Shown here piece after piece: positions 8,150-14,715 of a stretch of DNA of 36,595 nucleotides. A model generated the notes under the pieces. It had not been told where the DNA came from. It saw nothing but the letters and a program-made list of their open reading frames with translations, and ran no database searches. The DNA lies in the IMG/VR virus record IMGVR_UViG_3300042477_000074, positions 1 through 36,595 of that record; one strand, given 5' to 3'. Positions within the stretch are counted from its first letter, which is position 1; each line of letters begins with the position of its first letter. A program made the position numbers and the translations under genes. This stretch comes from a virus.

Positions 8150-9577
8150 TTAGTCTAGTAAACCAAGTTGTTTGAAAACTATCAATTGTTCTTCTGGGAT
8201 GTCGTATGACGACATAGGAAAAACCTCGCGCCTTTGTGCAGGAGTCATTGATTCTCTTGCTTGCACCGCCCTTGACTCAGCCTCTCCAGCAAGTTTACGG
8301 TAAGACTCAAACGGTCTAGCCACAAGATTTTTTTGCTCGTCAATAAGTTGCTGCTGTTTTTTGTAGCTCGGCCCGTATTCTTCTATTTTTTTCTTGGTTT
8401 TCCGCAAGATTGACTTAGCCTCCTCTGGAGGAGTAGAGGATGCAATATTTTCGAGTTGAGGATACCTTTCAATATTTTTTTCTTTAATAATGCTTGCAGC
8501 ACTTCTCAGCCACTCATCTCTACTCGAACCTTTTTTGCTTGGCATCTTCCCTAACTTGCTTGTGATTTCGCCGCTATATTGATACCAATCAGATAGGTTG
8601 AAGATTGAACTTGGCTTTATGTTTTGCTTTTTCTCCATTGACTCAAGCCAGTGAAAATAATCGGCTTGTTGGGCAGCACTTCTTTCTCTAATTGCGCGTT
8701 CAAAACGCATTACATCATCTTCAAGCAAAGACATTTTTGGTTGAAAAACCGAGGCAATTATTTGAGGTATGGCCTCTGGGTTTCCACCGCCAGCAAAATT
8801 CTCTCGATATTGAATACCATGCTGAATTTCATGCAACAAAGTAGATCTCGCTTTGGCAAGTTGCTCATCGCCTTCATATCGAGATGCTGACCCGCCGGTT
8901 TTGAACACATCTTCTTTGGTTAACTGCCAAGGTCTGTAATAAGACCCGCTATACGCGGGATTTTCTTCAAGCCTTAATTTTGCCTGAGCAAGATCTGGAT
9001 AAGCCTTAAAAAGTTCTGGATGTTCAAGATAGCTACCAAGTCTTGCTCTAAGCACTTTTTCTGGCTCTCCGCTTTTTGCGGTAGAAAGAAATTCTTGCCA
9101 ATTTAATTGGGCTAAGTCATCGCTTATTTCTTGCCTTAATTGTTTGTCAGAACCCCTAAAAGTTCCTGTTTGTCTCCAAATTTCTTCTTTTGGCAAGCCT
9201 TGGGCCTCAAGTTTGTTAAAAGCAATCTCTGCTTGCGCGTTCCACGCTGGAGATTTTTTGCCAATAAAAATTTGTGCGCCAGCACCAGGAATCCTAGCTG
9301 CATTTGCCATCGCAGAAGCAACCGCAAATGGAGCCACAGACCCGTAAAGCTGACTAGCGACACTTGCTTGCTCGCCTAGTCTGTAAGCCTCAGACATCTT
9401 CTGAGCCTCTGGGTCCATCACCGAGTAAGTGGGTTGCCTGCCCGTAAACCCTAGTAATCCCTGCGCGATAGGACTTGTCTGACCGTAACCTGGCAGCGAA
9501 CTTACGCCCCTCGGTAGTTGCTCAGGCAGCGGAGGAAGAAACTTCTCCTCGTCTAACAGTCCTTTTCTACGCTTCAC
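8150..9577 (-). CDS. Stand-alone zinc metallopeptidase-like protein of the polyvalent (LPD23-like) type
   Basis: A 475-residue protein. It has a segment resembling the large polyvalent protein-associated domains: EEIWRQTGTFRGSDKQLRQE (132-151 region), LGSYLEHPELFKAYPDLA (about 180-197), then STLLHEIQHGIQ with HEIQH at 249-253 as the zinc-binding HExxH. A C-terminal RKLAGEAESRAVQAR segment (427-441) supplies Glu432 or Glu434 as a possible third ligand. In known polyvalent proteins this module sits within giant multidomain proteins injected with DNA. Here it is a single gene beside the terminase, with a Lys-rich middle part. It could act on host proteins early, or be packaged in the head. The protease activity is inferred from the motif. 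Confidence 0.7.
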   Translation of the reverse strand: MKRRKGLLDEEKFLPPLPEQLPRGVSSLPGYGQTSPIAQGLLGFTGRQPTYSVMDPEAQKMSEAYRLGEQASVASQLYGSVAPFAVASAMANAARIPGAGAQIFIGKKSPAWNAQAEIAFNKLEAQGLPKEEIWRQTGTFRGSDKQLRQEISDDLAQLNWQEFLSTAKSGEPEKVLRARLGSYLEHPELFKAYPDLAQAKLRLEENPAYSGSYYRPWQLTKEDVFKTGGSASRYEGDEQLAKARSTLLHEIQHGIQYRENFAGGGNPEAIPQIIASVFQPKMSLLEDDVMRFERAIRERSAAQQADYFHWLESMEKKQNIKPSSIFNLSDWYQYSGEITSKLGKMPSKKGSSRDEWLRSAASIIKEKNIERYPQLENIASSTPPEEAKSILRKTKKKIEEYGPSYKKQQQLIDEQKNLVARPFESYRKLAGEAESRAVQARESMTPAQRREVFPMSSYDIPEEQLIVFKQLGLLD

Positions 9578-9870
9578 TTTTTGTTCCTCGCCGAGATAGC
9601 CTTAGCCTTTGCCTTTGCATCAGCCTTAGAACTTGCACCCCACGCTTTTAGGCTCAAGAGCAGCCTGGTAGGGCTTCCATCAGGTTTTCTCTCTGGGCCT
9701 GGCATATTCCCCATTCGCGCAAGAAAAGACGCTCTACGCGGGTTATCGCCGCTTTTGACAGGAGCTTTTAAGTCAGACCCAGGATTCTCACGCTCGTAAG
9801 ACTTCCGGCCCTTTTCGTTGAGGCCACCTTTGGCGTTCTTGCCTTCCTTACGAGTCCAAGCGGCGGTCAT
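9574..9870 (-). CDS. Small basic DUF6321-like protein
   Basis: A 98-residue, very basic protein. The pattern AWTRKEGKNAKGGLNEKGR, then SYERENPGSDLKAP and ARMGNMPGP with a later DGSPTRLLLSLKAW, corresponds to the family I know as DUF6321, found in many aquatic phages. It has a Lys/Ala-rich tail. It is coupled by 4-base overlaps to its neighbours on both sides (9577/9574 and 9870/9867), so it belongs to the same translational chain. Function is unknown; the charge suggests nucleic acid binding, possibly with packaged DNA. Confidence 0.7.
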   Translation of the reverse strand: MTAAWTRKEGKNAKGGLNEKGRKSYERENPGSDLKAPVKSGDNPRRASFLARMGNMPGPERKPDGSPTRLLLSLKAWGASSKADAKAKAKAISARNKK

Positions 9871-10022
9871 TTCTTAGCCGTTTTAGCTGATTCTTTGAAA
9901 GCCTTAGCCGTTGGCGCACCAGGACTCCCAGGCTTACGCATCTTCTCTGGAGTCTTGCCAGCAGCCTTTTGCTTAGCTATGCGTTCACGCTTGGCGTGAA
10001 TATTTGCGTATAAGCCTTTCAT
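9867..10022 (-). CDS. Tiny basic protein of the KGLYANIHAKR type (51 aa)
   Basis: A 51-codon gene read directly from the sequence. The N-terminus MKGLYANIHAKRERI and the later MRKPGSPGAPTAKAF form a pattern I recognise in short proteins of many podophages; no function is known to me. It has 17 Lys/Arg residues. It starts at 10020-10022, overlapping the upstream stop (ATGA), and ends at 9867 overlapping the downstream start (ATGA), which makes a real gene very likely. Co-occurrence with the DUF6321-like and DUF6496-like genes suggests a joint role. Confidence 0.72.
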   Translation of the reverse strand: MKGLYANIHAKRERIAKQKAAGKTPEKMRKPGSPGAPTAKAFKESAKTAKK

Positions 10023-10177
10023 TTCTTTTTCTTCACACCAGCTTCTGCCAATGCTATCGCGGTCGCCTGGGATCGGCTCTTAACTACCGGACCAGATTTG
10101 CTTCCAGAGTGCAACTTACCCTTGTTGTACTCAGTCATCACCTTGGAGATCTTCTTCTCCGCTTTCGTTTTCTTCAC
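10019..10177 (-). CDS. Tiny DUF6496-like basic protein (52 aa, GTG start)
   Basis: The core KLHSGSKSGPVVKSRSQATA followed by a short Ala-rich helix matches a family I know as DUF6496. I chose the GTG at 10175-10177 because the conserved Lys-rich lead (KKTKAEKKISKV) begins there and a GGAG lies about seven bases upstream. An ATG further in, 10136-10138, would remove that lead. A longer open frame upstream to 10339 is only the +1 shadow of the Cys-rich gene. The gene overlaps the end of that gene by 47 bases and the next start by 4. Function is unknown. Confidence 0.7.
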   Translation of the reverse strand: MKKTKAEKKISKVMTEYNKGKLHSGSKSGPVVKSRSQATAIALAEAGVKKKK

Positions 10178-10520
10178 TTTTCCACTCCATACAAGATTTC
10201 TCAGGCGCACACATGAAGTTCCACTCGTGGCAGTACCCGACACCTTCAGGTAGACAATCCTGCATCTCCATGTCGAAATATCCACAATTCTCGCAACGCC
10301 TCTCTTGAGCCTGGCTTGCAGAGATACGCCACTTTGCACCTAGATCGCGCCAGAATTGAGTATCGCCCTCTCGTTCAGGACCGTACATACCCTCTTCCCT
10401 AGCGATCTGCTTGTTTTCCTCGTTGAGCTTCTCGTCTTGGGTCGGCAGCGGACACTCGTTTTCTTCGTCTTCTTTTTGCTTGATGACGATCATGACTTTA
10501 GGTGAGAGCAAGCCCTTCAT
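10131..10520 (-). CDS. Cys-rich protein, putative metal-binding (129 aa)
   Basis: Not assigned to a named family. The acidic product has six cysteines in the pattern C76-x2-C79, C89, C97, C104, C110, around the words CENCGYF, GYCHEWNFMC and SCMEW. This fits a zinc- or iron-sulfur-binding fold and is a pattern met in phage small proteins. N- and C-terminal regions are highly acidic and probably flexible. It starts in ATGA overlap with a 25-codon reading frame and ends overlapping the DUF6496-like gene. Confidence 0.65.
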   Translation of the reverse strand: MKGLLSPKVMIVIKQKEDEENECPLPTQDEKLNEENKQIAREEGMYGPEREGDTQFWRDLGAKWRISASQAQERRCENCGYFDMEMQDCLPEGVGYCHEWNFMCAPEKSCMEWKSEENESGEEDLQGDD

Positions 10521-10594
10521 TTTTTACCTTTCGGAGGTTGCATAGGGATACCCACCTTCCTGTCGTACCTGATCGGAACCGGAGGAACCTTCAT
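10517..10594 (-). CDS. Very small Pro/Lys-rich reading frame (25 aa)
   Basis: A 25-codon frame beginning MKVPPVPIRYDRKVGIPM and ending in Lys residues. Its ATG (10592-10594) overlaps the TGA of the upstream glycosyltransferase and its TGA overlaps the ATG of the Cys-rich gene. A frame this exactly linked at both ends is unlikely by chance. It either encodes a functional micropeptide or serves to carry ribosomes to the next gene. The upstream sequence gives no independent Shine-Dalgarno. Confidence 0.55.
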   Translation of the reverse strand: MKVPPVPIRYDRKVGIPMQPPKGKK

Positions 10595-11283
10595 TCGGTA
10601 GGGATTCTGTAGTGCCTTGCTATCCCTGGCTCGTTTTTCCACATCCATTTTGAAGCCTCCATGAGGTTTTTACGGTCATCCTTGCCGACTGTCTGAGATC
10701 CGGCGTGATGAACGTAAGCCCTTGATACGAAATGCCTAAAGTCTAATACCGTTAGTGTATGACAAAACACATTATCTGAGAACCAATTTATAGGAGGAAA
10801 CCTGACCTGACTAAAAGCCTCCTTTGAGACGTAGGCAAAGATAGGCGCAATCACAGACACTTCCTTGATCGTCTGTTCTTCAGCCCATCTAATCCCATCT
10901 CTTGGGCCAGACTCATATCGAATATTCTGGTCCGCAAGGATGAAGTCAGACCTGCACCCAACAACACCGACCTTATGCCCTGCTTCCTTCAGATACTGGA
11001 CATCCTCACAAAGAAGCCTGTAGGAATCAGGAGTCAGACATATATCGTCGTTGGCTATGATGACTTCATCGTAATGCTGGAAGGCATCGTCCATGATCCT
11101 GTTGTAAGCGTCACCGAAGTTACTCTGCGAGTTGAGTAGCCATTTGTAAACTCGTGGGTCCATTGTCTCGGACCTGCTCGACAGATAAACAGGCGCTTCT
11201 TTGGCGTATAAGCTAATGCTCGACAGCGTGATTTCAAGGCTTGGCGATCCTGTCGTGCATATCAAAATTGGTAATTTTTTCAT
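10591..11283 (-). CDS. Glycosyltransferase-like protein (230 aa)
   Basis: Cytoplasmic sugar transferase by appearance. The N-terminus MKKLPILICTTGSPSLE resembles GT2-type enzymes, and an acidic motif VIIANDDICLTP lies at about residues 68-79, at the position of the DxD metal site. SDNVFCHTL and a late HHAGSQT follow. I take the ATG at 11281-11283, after GGAGGGG, and not the in-frame start at 11361, because family-like sequence begins there. It overlaps the preceding gene by 50 bases. It differs in family from both other glycosyltransferases here. The acceptor is unknown. Confidence 0.72.
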   Translation of the reverse strand: MKKLPILICTTGSPSLEITLSSISLYAKEAPVYLSSRSETMDPRVYKWLLNSQSNFGDAYNRIMDDAFQHYDEVIIANDDICLTPDSYRLLCEDVQYLKEAGHKVGVVGCRSDFILADQNIRYESGPRDGIRWAEEQTIKEVSVIAPIFAYVSKEAFSQVRFPPINWFSDNVFCHTLTVLDFRHFVSRAYVHHAGSQTVGKDDRKNLMEASKWMWKNEPGIARHYRIPTE

Positions 11284-11944
11284 ACCCCTCCATTCTGTGG
11301 CCTGCAACCACCTGGAAATATTCGTTATCCATGAGATGTTTGTCGCAACCGTTGACAACAATCCCGTGAGTCTGAGCTAGAACAGGAAACGCAATCTGAT
11401 CGTGTAGTGACCATTCCTTGATTTCTGTCCACCAGGCATCCAGAAACGTAGCAACGTGATCTGACCGTAGATAACCACCATGCCAGCACATAATGCCTGT
11501 CGCAACCTGTCCGGCCTTCTCCGGCCACCCCATTTGCCTGTAATGCTCAACTTGCTGTCTTACCGGCTGATCGACGTACTTTCTCATATTCCATGACTCC
11601 TCGGCCTCCTCGTAAATGCAATCTCTCCAAGGGTGCTGGAACATTGCAACCGTATCGCCAGCCTGGGAAATCATGTACTCGACAAATTTAGGACTTGTGA
11701 TCCTGATGGAACCGTCAATCCAAATGACGTAATCCTCAACAGGAAAAAACTGGTTGATGTGTGTTTTGTAGTACCGAGCTTCTAGTCTTGCCTCTCTTTT
11801 AGGATGGATGACCAACTGCTTCCATCCCTGCGTCTCAGGCATAGTGTCCAGAAGGACGTAGAAGTCCGTAGGAACGCTTTGTTTGACGGCGTAGTGTAGT
11901 GGGTCATGCGATCCGAAAATCGCGCTAAAAACGGCTGCTTTCAT
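11234..11944 (-). CDS. DUF616-type glycosyltransferase (236 aa)
   Basis: Recognised as DUF616 (TOD1/MUCI70-type glycosyltransferase). The N-terminus is AAVFSAIFGSHDPL, then come YVIWIDGSIRI (residues about 72-82, with Asp as the likely metal ligand), AMFQHPWRDCIYEEAE (about 99-114), and a later HDQIAFP. These are the main conserved words of the family. The ATG at 11942-11944 immediately follows the T-run of an intrinsic terminator and also overlaps the stop of a 19-codon frame. It begins the transcription unit that contains the packaging and capsid genes. The acceptor is unknown; a virion or host glycan is plausible. Confidence 0.8.
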   Translation of the reverse strand: MKAAVFSAIFGSHDPLHYAVKQSVPTDFYVLLDTMPETQGWKQLVIHPKREARLEARYYKTHINQFFPVEDYVIWIDGSIRITSPKFVEYMISQAGDTVAMFQHPWRDCIYEEAEESWNMRKYVDQPVRQQVEHYRQMGWPEKAGQVATGIMCWHGGYLRSDHVATFLDAWWTEIKEWSLHDQIAFPVLAQTHGIVVNGCDKHLMDNEYFQVVAGHRMEGYEKITNFDMHDRIAKP

Positions 11945-12000
11945 ACAAAAAAACGCCCAACGTCGCGTCGGGCAAAGGAGGGGAAGGAGCCAACTTTCAT
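11941..12000 (-). CDS. Possible 19-codon leader frame across a terminator
   Basis: The ATG at 11998-12000 overlaps the TGA of the upstream 62-residue gene. The frame (MKVGSFPSFARRDVGRF and two more residues) passes through the terminator hairpin and T-run, and its TGA at 11941-11943 overlaps the ATG of the glycosyltransferase. It has no clear start signal of its own and no recognised product. If translated, ribosomes would occupy the hairpin and could affect termination and re-initiate at the next gene. Confidence 0.28.
   Translation of the reverse strand: MKVGSFPSFARRDVGRFFV
11947..11973 (-). terminator. Intrinsic terminator before the glycosyltransferase/packaging unit
   Basis: On the minus strand GCCCGAC pairs with GTTGGGC (7 pairs including one G-T) around a 5-base loop, followed by G and seven T. 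It lies 24 bases after the stop of the 62-residue gene and 2 bases before the next ATG. It separates the early accessory genes (16557-11997) from the glycosyltransferase, packaging and head genes. Confidence 0.8.
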
Positions 12001-12185
12001 TTTAACCCATACCTTATTTCTTTGAGAATCTCCTCTGCTTGCAATCTCAGGTCTATGGCTTTCCTGTGTAGCTCTACAGAAAGATTGACAATTGCTAGTG
12101 CTCGTTGTTCAAGAGCACTTGTTGACTGTGCCTGCTCGATGATGTCTTGTGCTGCACTCATGGCTGCTGCTTCGTGTAAGTTCAT
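11997..12185 (-). CDS. Small helical hypothetical protein (62 aa)
   Basis: Not recognised. Almost the whole product is predicted helix by composition (AAAMSAAQDIIEQAQSTSAL and later ELHRKAIDLRLQAEEIL), without Cys or Trp. It starts in ATGA overlap with the winged-helix gene and is the last gene before a strong terminator. A coiled-coil partner protein is possible. Confidence 0.62.
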   Translation of the reverse strand: MNLHEAAAMSAAQDIIEQAQSTSALEQRALAIVNLSVELHRKAIDLRLQAEEILKEIRYGLK

Positions 12186-12505
12186 GCGACCCTCAAATTA
12201 AACGGGTTGTTGAAAAAACTAATGTTTACACCTTCTTCCTGCTTGGACAGAACAGGCTTGAACTTCTTCTTCGGCCTGGACACTTTCTTAGCCTCGTACT
12301 CGTCCTTGACCCACTCCCAAACACGTTCCTTCACAAACGGGTCTATCCTAAACGATGTTTTGATGCAGCCTTTTTTTAGCAAAGCGTTTAGAGAATTCAC
12401 AGTCGCCTGCTTGTCGATCTTTGTCTGTAGCCTCACCGACTTTAAGTCAGCAGGTGTCTTACGCTTTTTCAGGTAAGCAAGAATCTTCTTTTGCTCGTCA
12501 GTCAT
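12182..12505 (-). CDS. Winged-helix-like DNA-binding protein (107 aa)
   Basis: The N-terminal half (DEQKKILAYLKKRKTPADLK, then VNSLNALLKKGCIKTSF) has the spacing of a winged helix-turn-helix: a first helix, a recognition-like helix with Q-A-T-V-N-S-L, and a wing after GCIK. The C-terminal half is basic (KKVSRPKKKFKP). The start is the ATG at 12503-12505, in ATGA overlap with the DUF3310 gene; an upstream extension to 12538 would overlap that gene further without support. Candidate regulator of phage transcription; no partner site was identified. Confidence 0.62.
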   Translation of the reverse strand: MTDEQKKILAYLKKRKTPADLKSVRLQTKIDKQATVNSLNALLKKGCIKTSFRIDPFVKERVWEWVKDEYEAKKVSRPKKKFKPVLSKQEEGVNISFFNNPFNLRVA

Positions 12506-12774
12506 CCTATCCTCGCTATCTCTCTTTCTAAGTACCAAATAGCCTTCTTGAGATCTTCAACATTTTTACCCTTTAAGCTACTTCTCCAAACGTATTTAGT
12601 AGCATTACCGAGGTTGAAGTTCATATGCTCCGTAATCTCTATGCACTCTACGCCAGACGGGTGTGATGTGTAGTGCTTAGGATGGTTTACGTTGTCTTGA
12701 CCTTCCCATTCAGCGCAGCAATGTCCGCATCTTGGGCATTCAAAAGAATCTTTCATGTTGTGATCGCCACTCAT
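12502..12774 (-). CDS. DUF3310 protein with N-terminal Cys cluster
   Basis: The core NVNHPKHYTSHPSGVECIEI, the later NFNLGNATKYVWRSSLKG and DLKKAIWYLEREI are the signature of DUF3310, found in many phages and sometimes annotated as a nucleotide kinase without clear proof. Before it stands a small Cys motif (C13-P-R-C16-G-H-C19-C20) that may bind zinc. The ATG at 12772-12774 in ATGA overlap with the upstream gene was preferred to the in-frame start at 12825. Confidence 0.8.
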   Translation of the reverse strand: MSGDHNMKDSFECPRCGHCCAEWEGQDNVNHPKHYTSHPSGVECIEITEHMNFNLGNATKYVWRSSLKGKNVEDLKKAIWYLEREIARIG

Positions 12775-13538
12775 TTGTTCTTCTCCTTTAGCTTTGCCTC
12801 GATGGCACGGTAAAAACCCAAACAATCAAACCAAGGTGAATTACTGGCATCAATTTTTTGAGATACATAAATCAAGTCATGTATCTCCTCATCAGTCAGC
12901 CCAACCCATTCACGCTTTGGTGGTGCGGTGTACAGTGGTATGTCATCTGGATTGGGGCCGATCAGGTTGCCTTCTTCATCGAACTTTGATGAGCGATGCC
13001 ACCAAAGCTCCCCCTTGCCCCCATTGGTAATCCACGCCACAGGCTCCTCCTCAGGCTTCGGCGCGTACACCAACAAGTGCTGCCAAACACGCGGATCAAC
13101 AGTGTCAGCCTCAGACCCCAACCGATCAACGCAGTCCATCAATTCATCGGTCAACGAACGTGCTTGGCTCAGGGCGTCAATCTCCTCATCCGTCAGACCA
13201 ACCCATTCACGCGCTTGAGGGCGATTTCCTTCATACAACACCATCGTGAATCCAAACTCCGCCAGCATTTTTTGCAGATCGTAAAGTTTATAATTCGGAA
13301 TGAAGCCGATTAAATCTTTCCACATGGATTCAAGACGGACTGCAAAATCATCTGGCCAATATCGAATGATGTCGAGTTGAACTTCGTTTGCCACCGGCTC
13401 TTGCTTTTCTGTCTCTAGTGCTTGGCGTAAAACGGCGATGGCTTCGACGTAGTAATTTTTATCGCCTGTTTCCGTCAACATCTCTGCGCTTGCATCCTCC
13501 AGCACCTCTATCGCTTCTTCAATAGCTTCTTTATCCAT
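12771..13538 (-). CDS. REWVGLT-repeat protein (255 aa), unknown function
   Basis: Not in a named family known to me, but of a kind frequent in phages of proteobacteria. The segment REWVGLTDEEI occurs twice (residues 109-119 and 209-219); the second follows PLYTAPPK. The C-terminus ends in AIEAKLKEKN, as in the next upstream gene. The N-terminus is helical (EAIEEAIEVLEDASAE). The ATG at 13536-13538 overlaps the upstream stop by 8 bases, with the stop inside the ATGGATAA sequence; a longer frame to 13685 overlaps that gene and is not convincing. Function unknown. Confidence 0.68.
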   Translation of the reverse strand: MDKEAIEEAIEVLEDASAEMLTETGDKNYYVEAIAVLRQALETEKQEPVANEVQLDIIRYWPDDFAVRLESMWKDLIGFIPNYKLYDLQKMLAEFGFTMVLYEGNRPQAREWVGLTDEEIDALSQARSLTDELMDCVDRLGSEADTVDPRVWQHLLVYAPKPEEEPVAWITNGGKGELWWHRSSKFDEEGNLIGPNPDDIPLYTAPPKREWVGLTDEEIHDLIYVSQKIDASNSPWFDCLGFYRAIEAKLKEKNK

Positions 13539-13806
13539 GATTCTTCTCCCGCAGCTTGGCTTCGATGGCGCAAGCAAAATTACCCCAGTGCTGATTTCCT
13601 GAATGGATCTCTTGTATTTCATACGCAGTAAGCCCAACCCATTCACGCTTTTGTGGTGCGGTGTAAAGATGTGTCCAGTTTTCATTAATGTTTGTGTACC
13701 CGCAACCCGTACCTTTACCGGACGATAATACGGTCACAGGCCCAGCATGACTTATTGGATCACTCTCCAGCGCCTCAAGCGCCACCTGCATAGCTTTTCT
13801 GCTCAT
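13531..13806 (-). CDS. REWVGLT-repeat protein, short paralogue (91 aa)
   Basis: Related to the next gene downstream. It shares LYTAP-KREWVGLT (residues 47-60) and the ending AIEAKLREKN, with the same Ala/Leu-rich start (MQVALEALES). The middle differs and it has one REWVGLT unit in place of two, so the two genes are probably products of duplication and domain loss or gain. ATGA overlap with the upstream gene. Function unknown. Confidence 0.68.
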   Translation of the reverse strand: MSRKAMQVALEALESDPISHAGPVTVLSSGKGTGCGYTNINENWTHLYTAPQKREWVGLTAYEIQEIHSGNQHWGNFACAIEAKLREKNHG

Positions 13807-14015
13807 CGATCCCTCGCTTTCAGCATCGCGTCTGCAATCATGTAAGCCTGCTTCGCGGTTGCATCAAAATAATTCCCAGGCTGCGCCAGTGCTTGCATCG
13901 CCTTCCCTGCAAAGTAATCACGCAGGGACATACCTGGTTGGATTAGGTACGAGTGTGCAACGGGAAATGCTCCCCCGCCATCTGTTGGTGTTTTTGCTGT
14001 TTTGTTCTCGCTCAT
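13803..14015 (-). CDS. Small phage protein with GMSLRDYFAGKA motif (70 aa)
   Basis: The segment GMSLRDYFAGKAMQAL (about residues 28-43) followed by a tyrosine-containing Ala-rich helix (YMIADAMLKAR) is a pattern common in small phage proteins of unknown role. The N-terminal part is Gly/Thr-rich and probably disordered. ATGA overlaps with both neighbours show that it belongs to the translational chain. Confidence 0.68.
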   Translation of the reverse strand: MSENKTAKTPTDGGGAFPVAHSYLIQPGMSLRDYFAGKAMQALAQPGNYFDATAKQAYMIADAMLKARDR

Positions 14016-14197
14016 GCCATATCCCCTCTATAAAGTTGCCAAGCATCGCTAAGTTCTTCTCTAGCGATCCTTACCCTAAGCCTCATATAGTCAAGATCGT
14101 CAAGAAGAATTCTTAACTCGTTAGGATGCACCATCACATACGTTGTTTCGTCTGCTAGCTTTCTCAGCAGTGCGTAGGCTTTTTCTTTATCTGTCAT
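14012..14197 (-). CDS. Small helical hypothetical protein (61 aa)
   Basis: Not recognised. Charged helices (KEKAYALLRKLADET and later LRVRIAREELSDAW) with a central motif VHPNELRILLDDLDY. The ATG at 14195-14197 overlaps the upstream stop (ATGA), which I prefer to the in-frame start at 14284 lying inside the upstream gene. Confidence 0.6.
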   Translation of the reverse strand: MTDKEKAYALLRKLADETTYVMVHPNELRILLDDLDYMRLRVRIAREELSDAWQLYRGDMA

Positions 14198-14469
14198 GCC
14201 TGTCCCCTTGCTCGTATGGCGGTGGCGCACTGTCTTGCACCGCTTGCCATTCCTTGATCTTCTGGATATGCAAACTTGTCCCAAAGTTCTTCGGCTCGTG
14301 ATTCAACTTCTTCACACGCCTCCGCACACGCCTCACGCTCAGCAGCAGCAACGCGGCTGTAGAAGTCTGTTATTTCGCTGATCCCCCAACGTGCTGGCTC
14401 GGTATAGTTTTCACCTGCTCTTATTAGTCCGGCTTCTTGTGCCAGTTTGATAATTTCTTCTTTGTTCAT
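14194..14469 (-). CDS. Small protein of the NREEII-AREAG type (91 aa)
   Basis: Starts MNKEEIIKLAQEAGLI and carries VAAAEREACAEACEEVESR with the ending ATAIRARG. This pattern is frequent in phages of Burkholderiales-like hosts; function unknown. A clear AGAGGTG Shine-Dalgarno stands four bases before the ATG. It is paralogous to the gene at 14712-15002, with the same first and last words but a different middle. Confidence 0.68.
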   Translation of the reverse strand: MNKEEIIKLAQEAGLIRAGENYTEPARWGISEITDFYSRVAAAEREACAEACEEVESRAEELWDKFAYPEDQGMASGARQCATAIRARGQA

Positions 14470-14472
14470 ATG

Positions 14473-14715
14473 TCACCTCTGCGGATTAAAGCCAAGCCGA
14501 CGCATTCCTAACTCGATGAGCATTGCGGCATCTTCAAGGCGGTTCTGACTACTGCTCATGCCGGTCTGCCATTCGCCACCTACGCGTTTGCCGACAATAG
14601 CCACCGTGACAATCTCTCCAGATTTGGCGTCTTCCAGCCACTGCTCAAGCATGGTTACGGCCTCAGAGTTGTCATGGGTTGTAACTTTGATAAACGGTTT
14701 GATGTTGTTTGTCAT
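14473..14715 (-). CDS. Small hypothetical protein (80 aa)
   Basis: Not recognised. A compact alpha/beta protein (KPFIKVTTHDNSEAVTMLEQ; GEIVTVAIVGKRVGGEW; a later MLIELGMRRLGF). No Cys, no membrane segment. ATGA overlap with the downstream paralogue-type gene; 3 bases to the next one. It lies between two paralogous genes, which suggests it was there before, or inserted after, a duplication. Confidence 0.6.
   Translation of the reverse strand: MTNNIKPFIKVTTHDNSEAVTMLEQWLEDAKSGEIVTVAIVGKRVGGEWQTGMSSSQNRLEDAAMLIELGMRRLGFNPQR

Noticed and set aside
10178-10339. Upstream extension of the DUF6496-like gene
   Set aside because: This part is the +1 frame of the Cys-rich gene, and family-like sequence begins only at the GTG at 10177.
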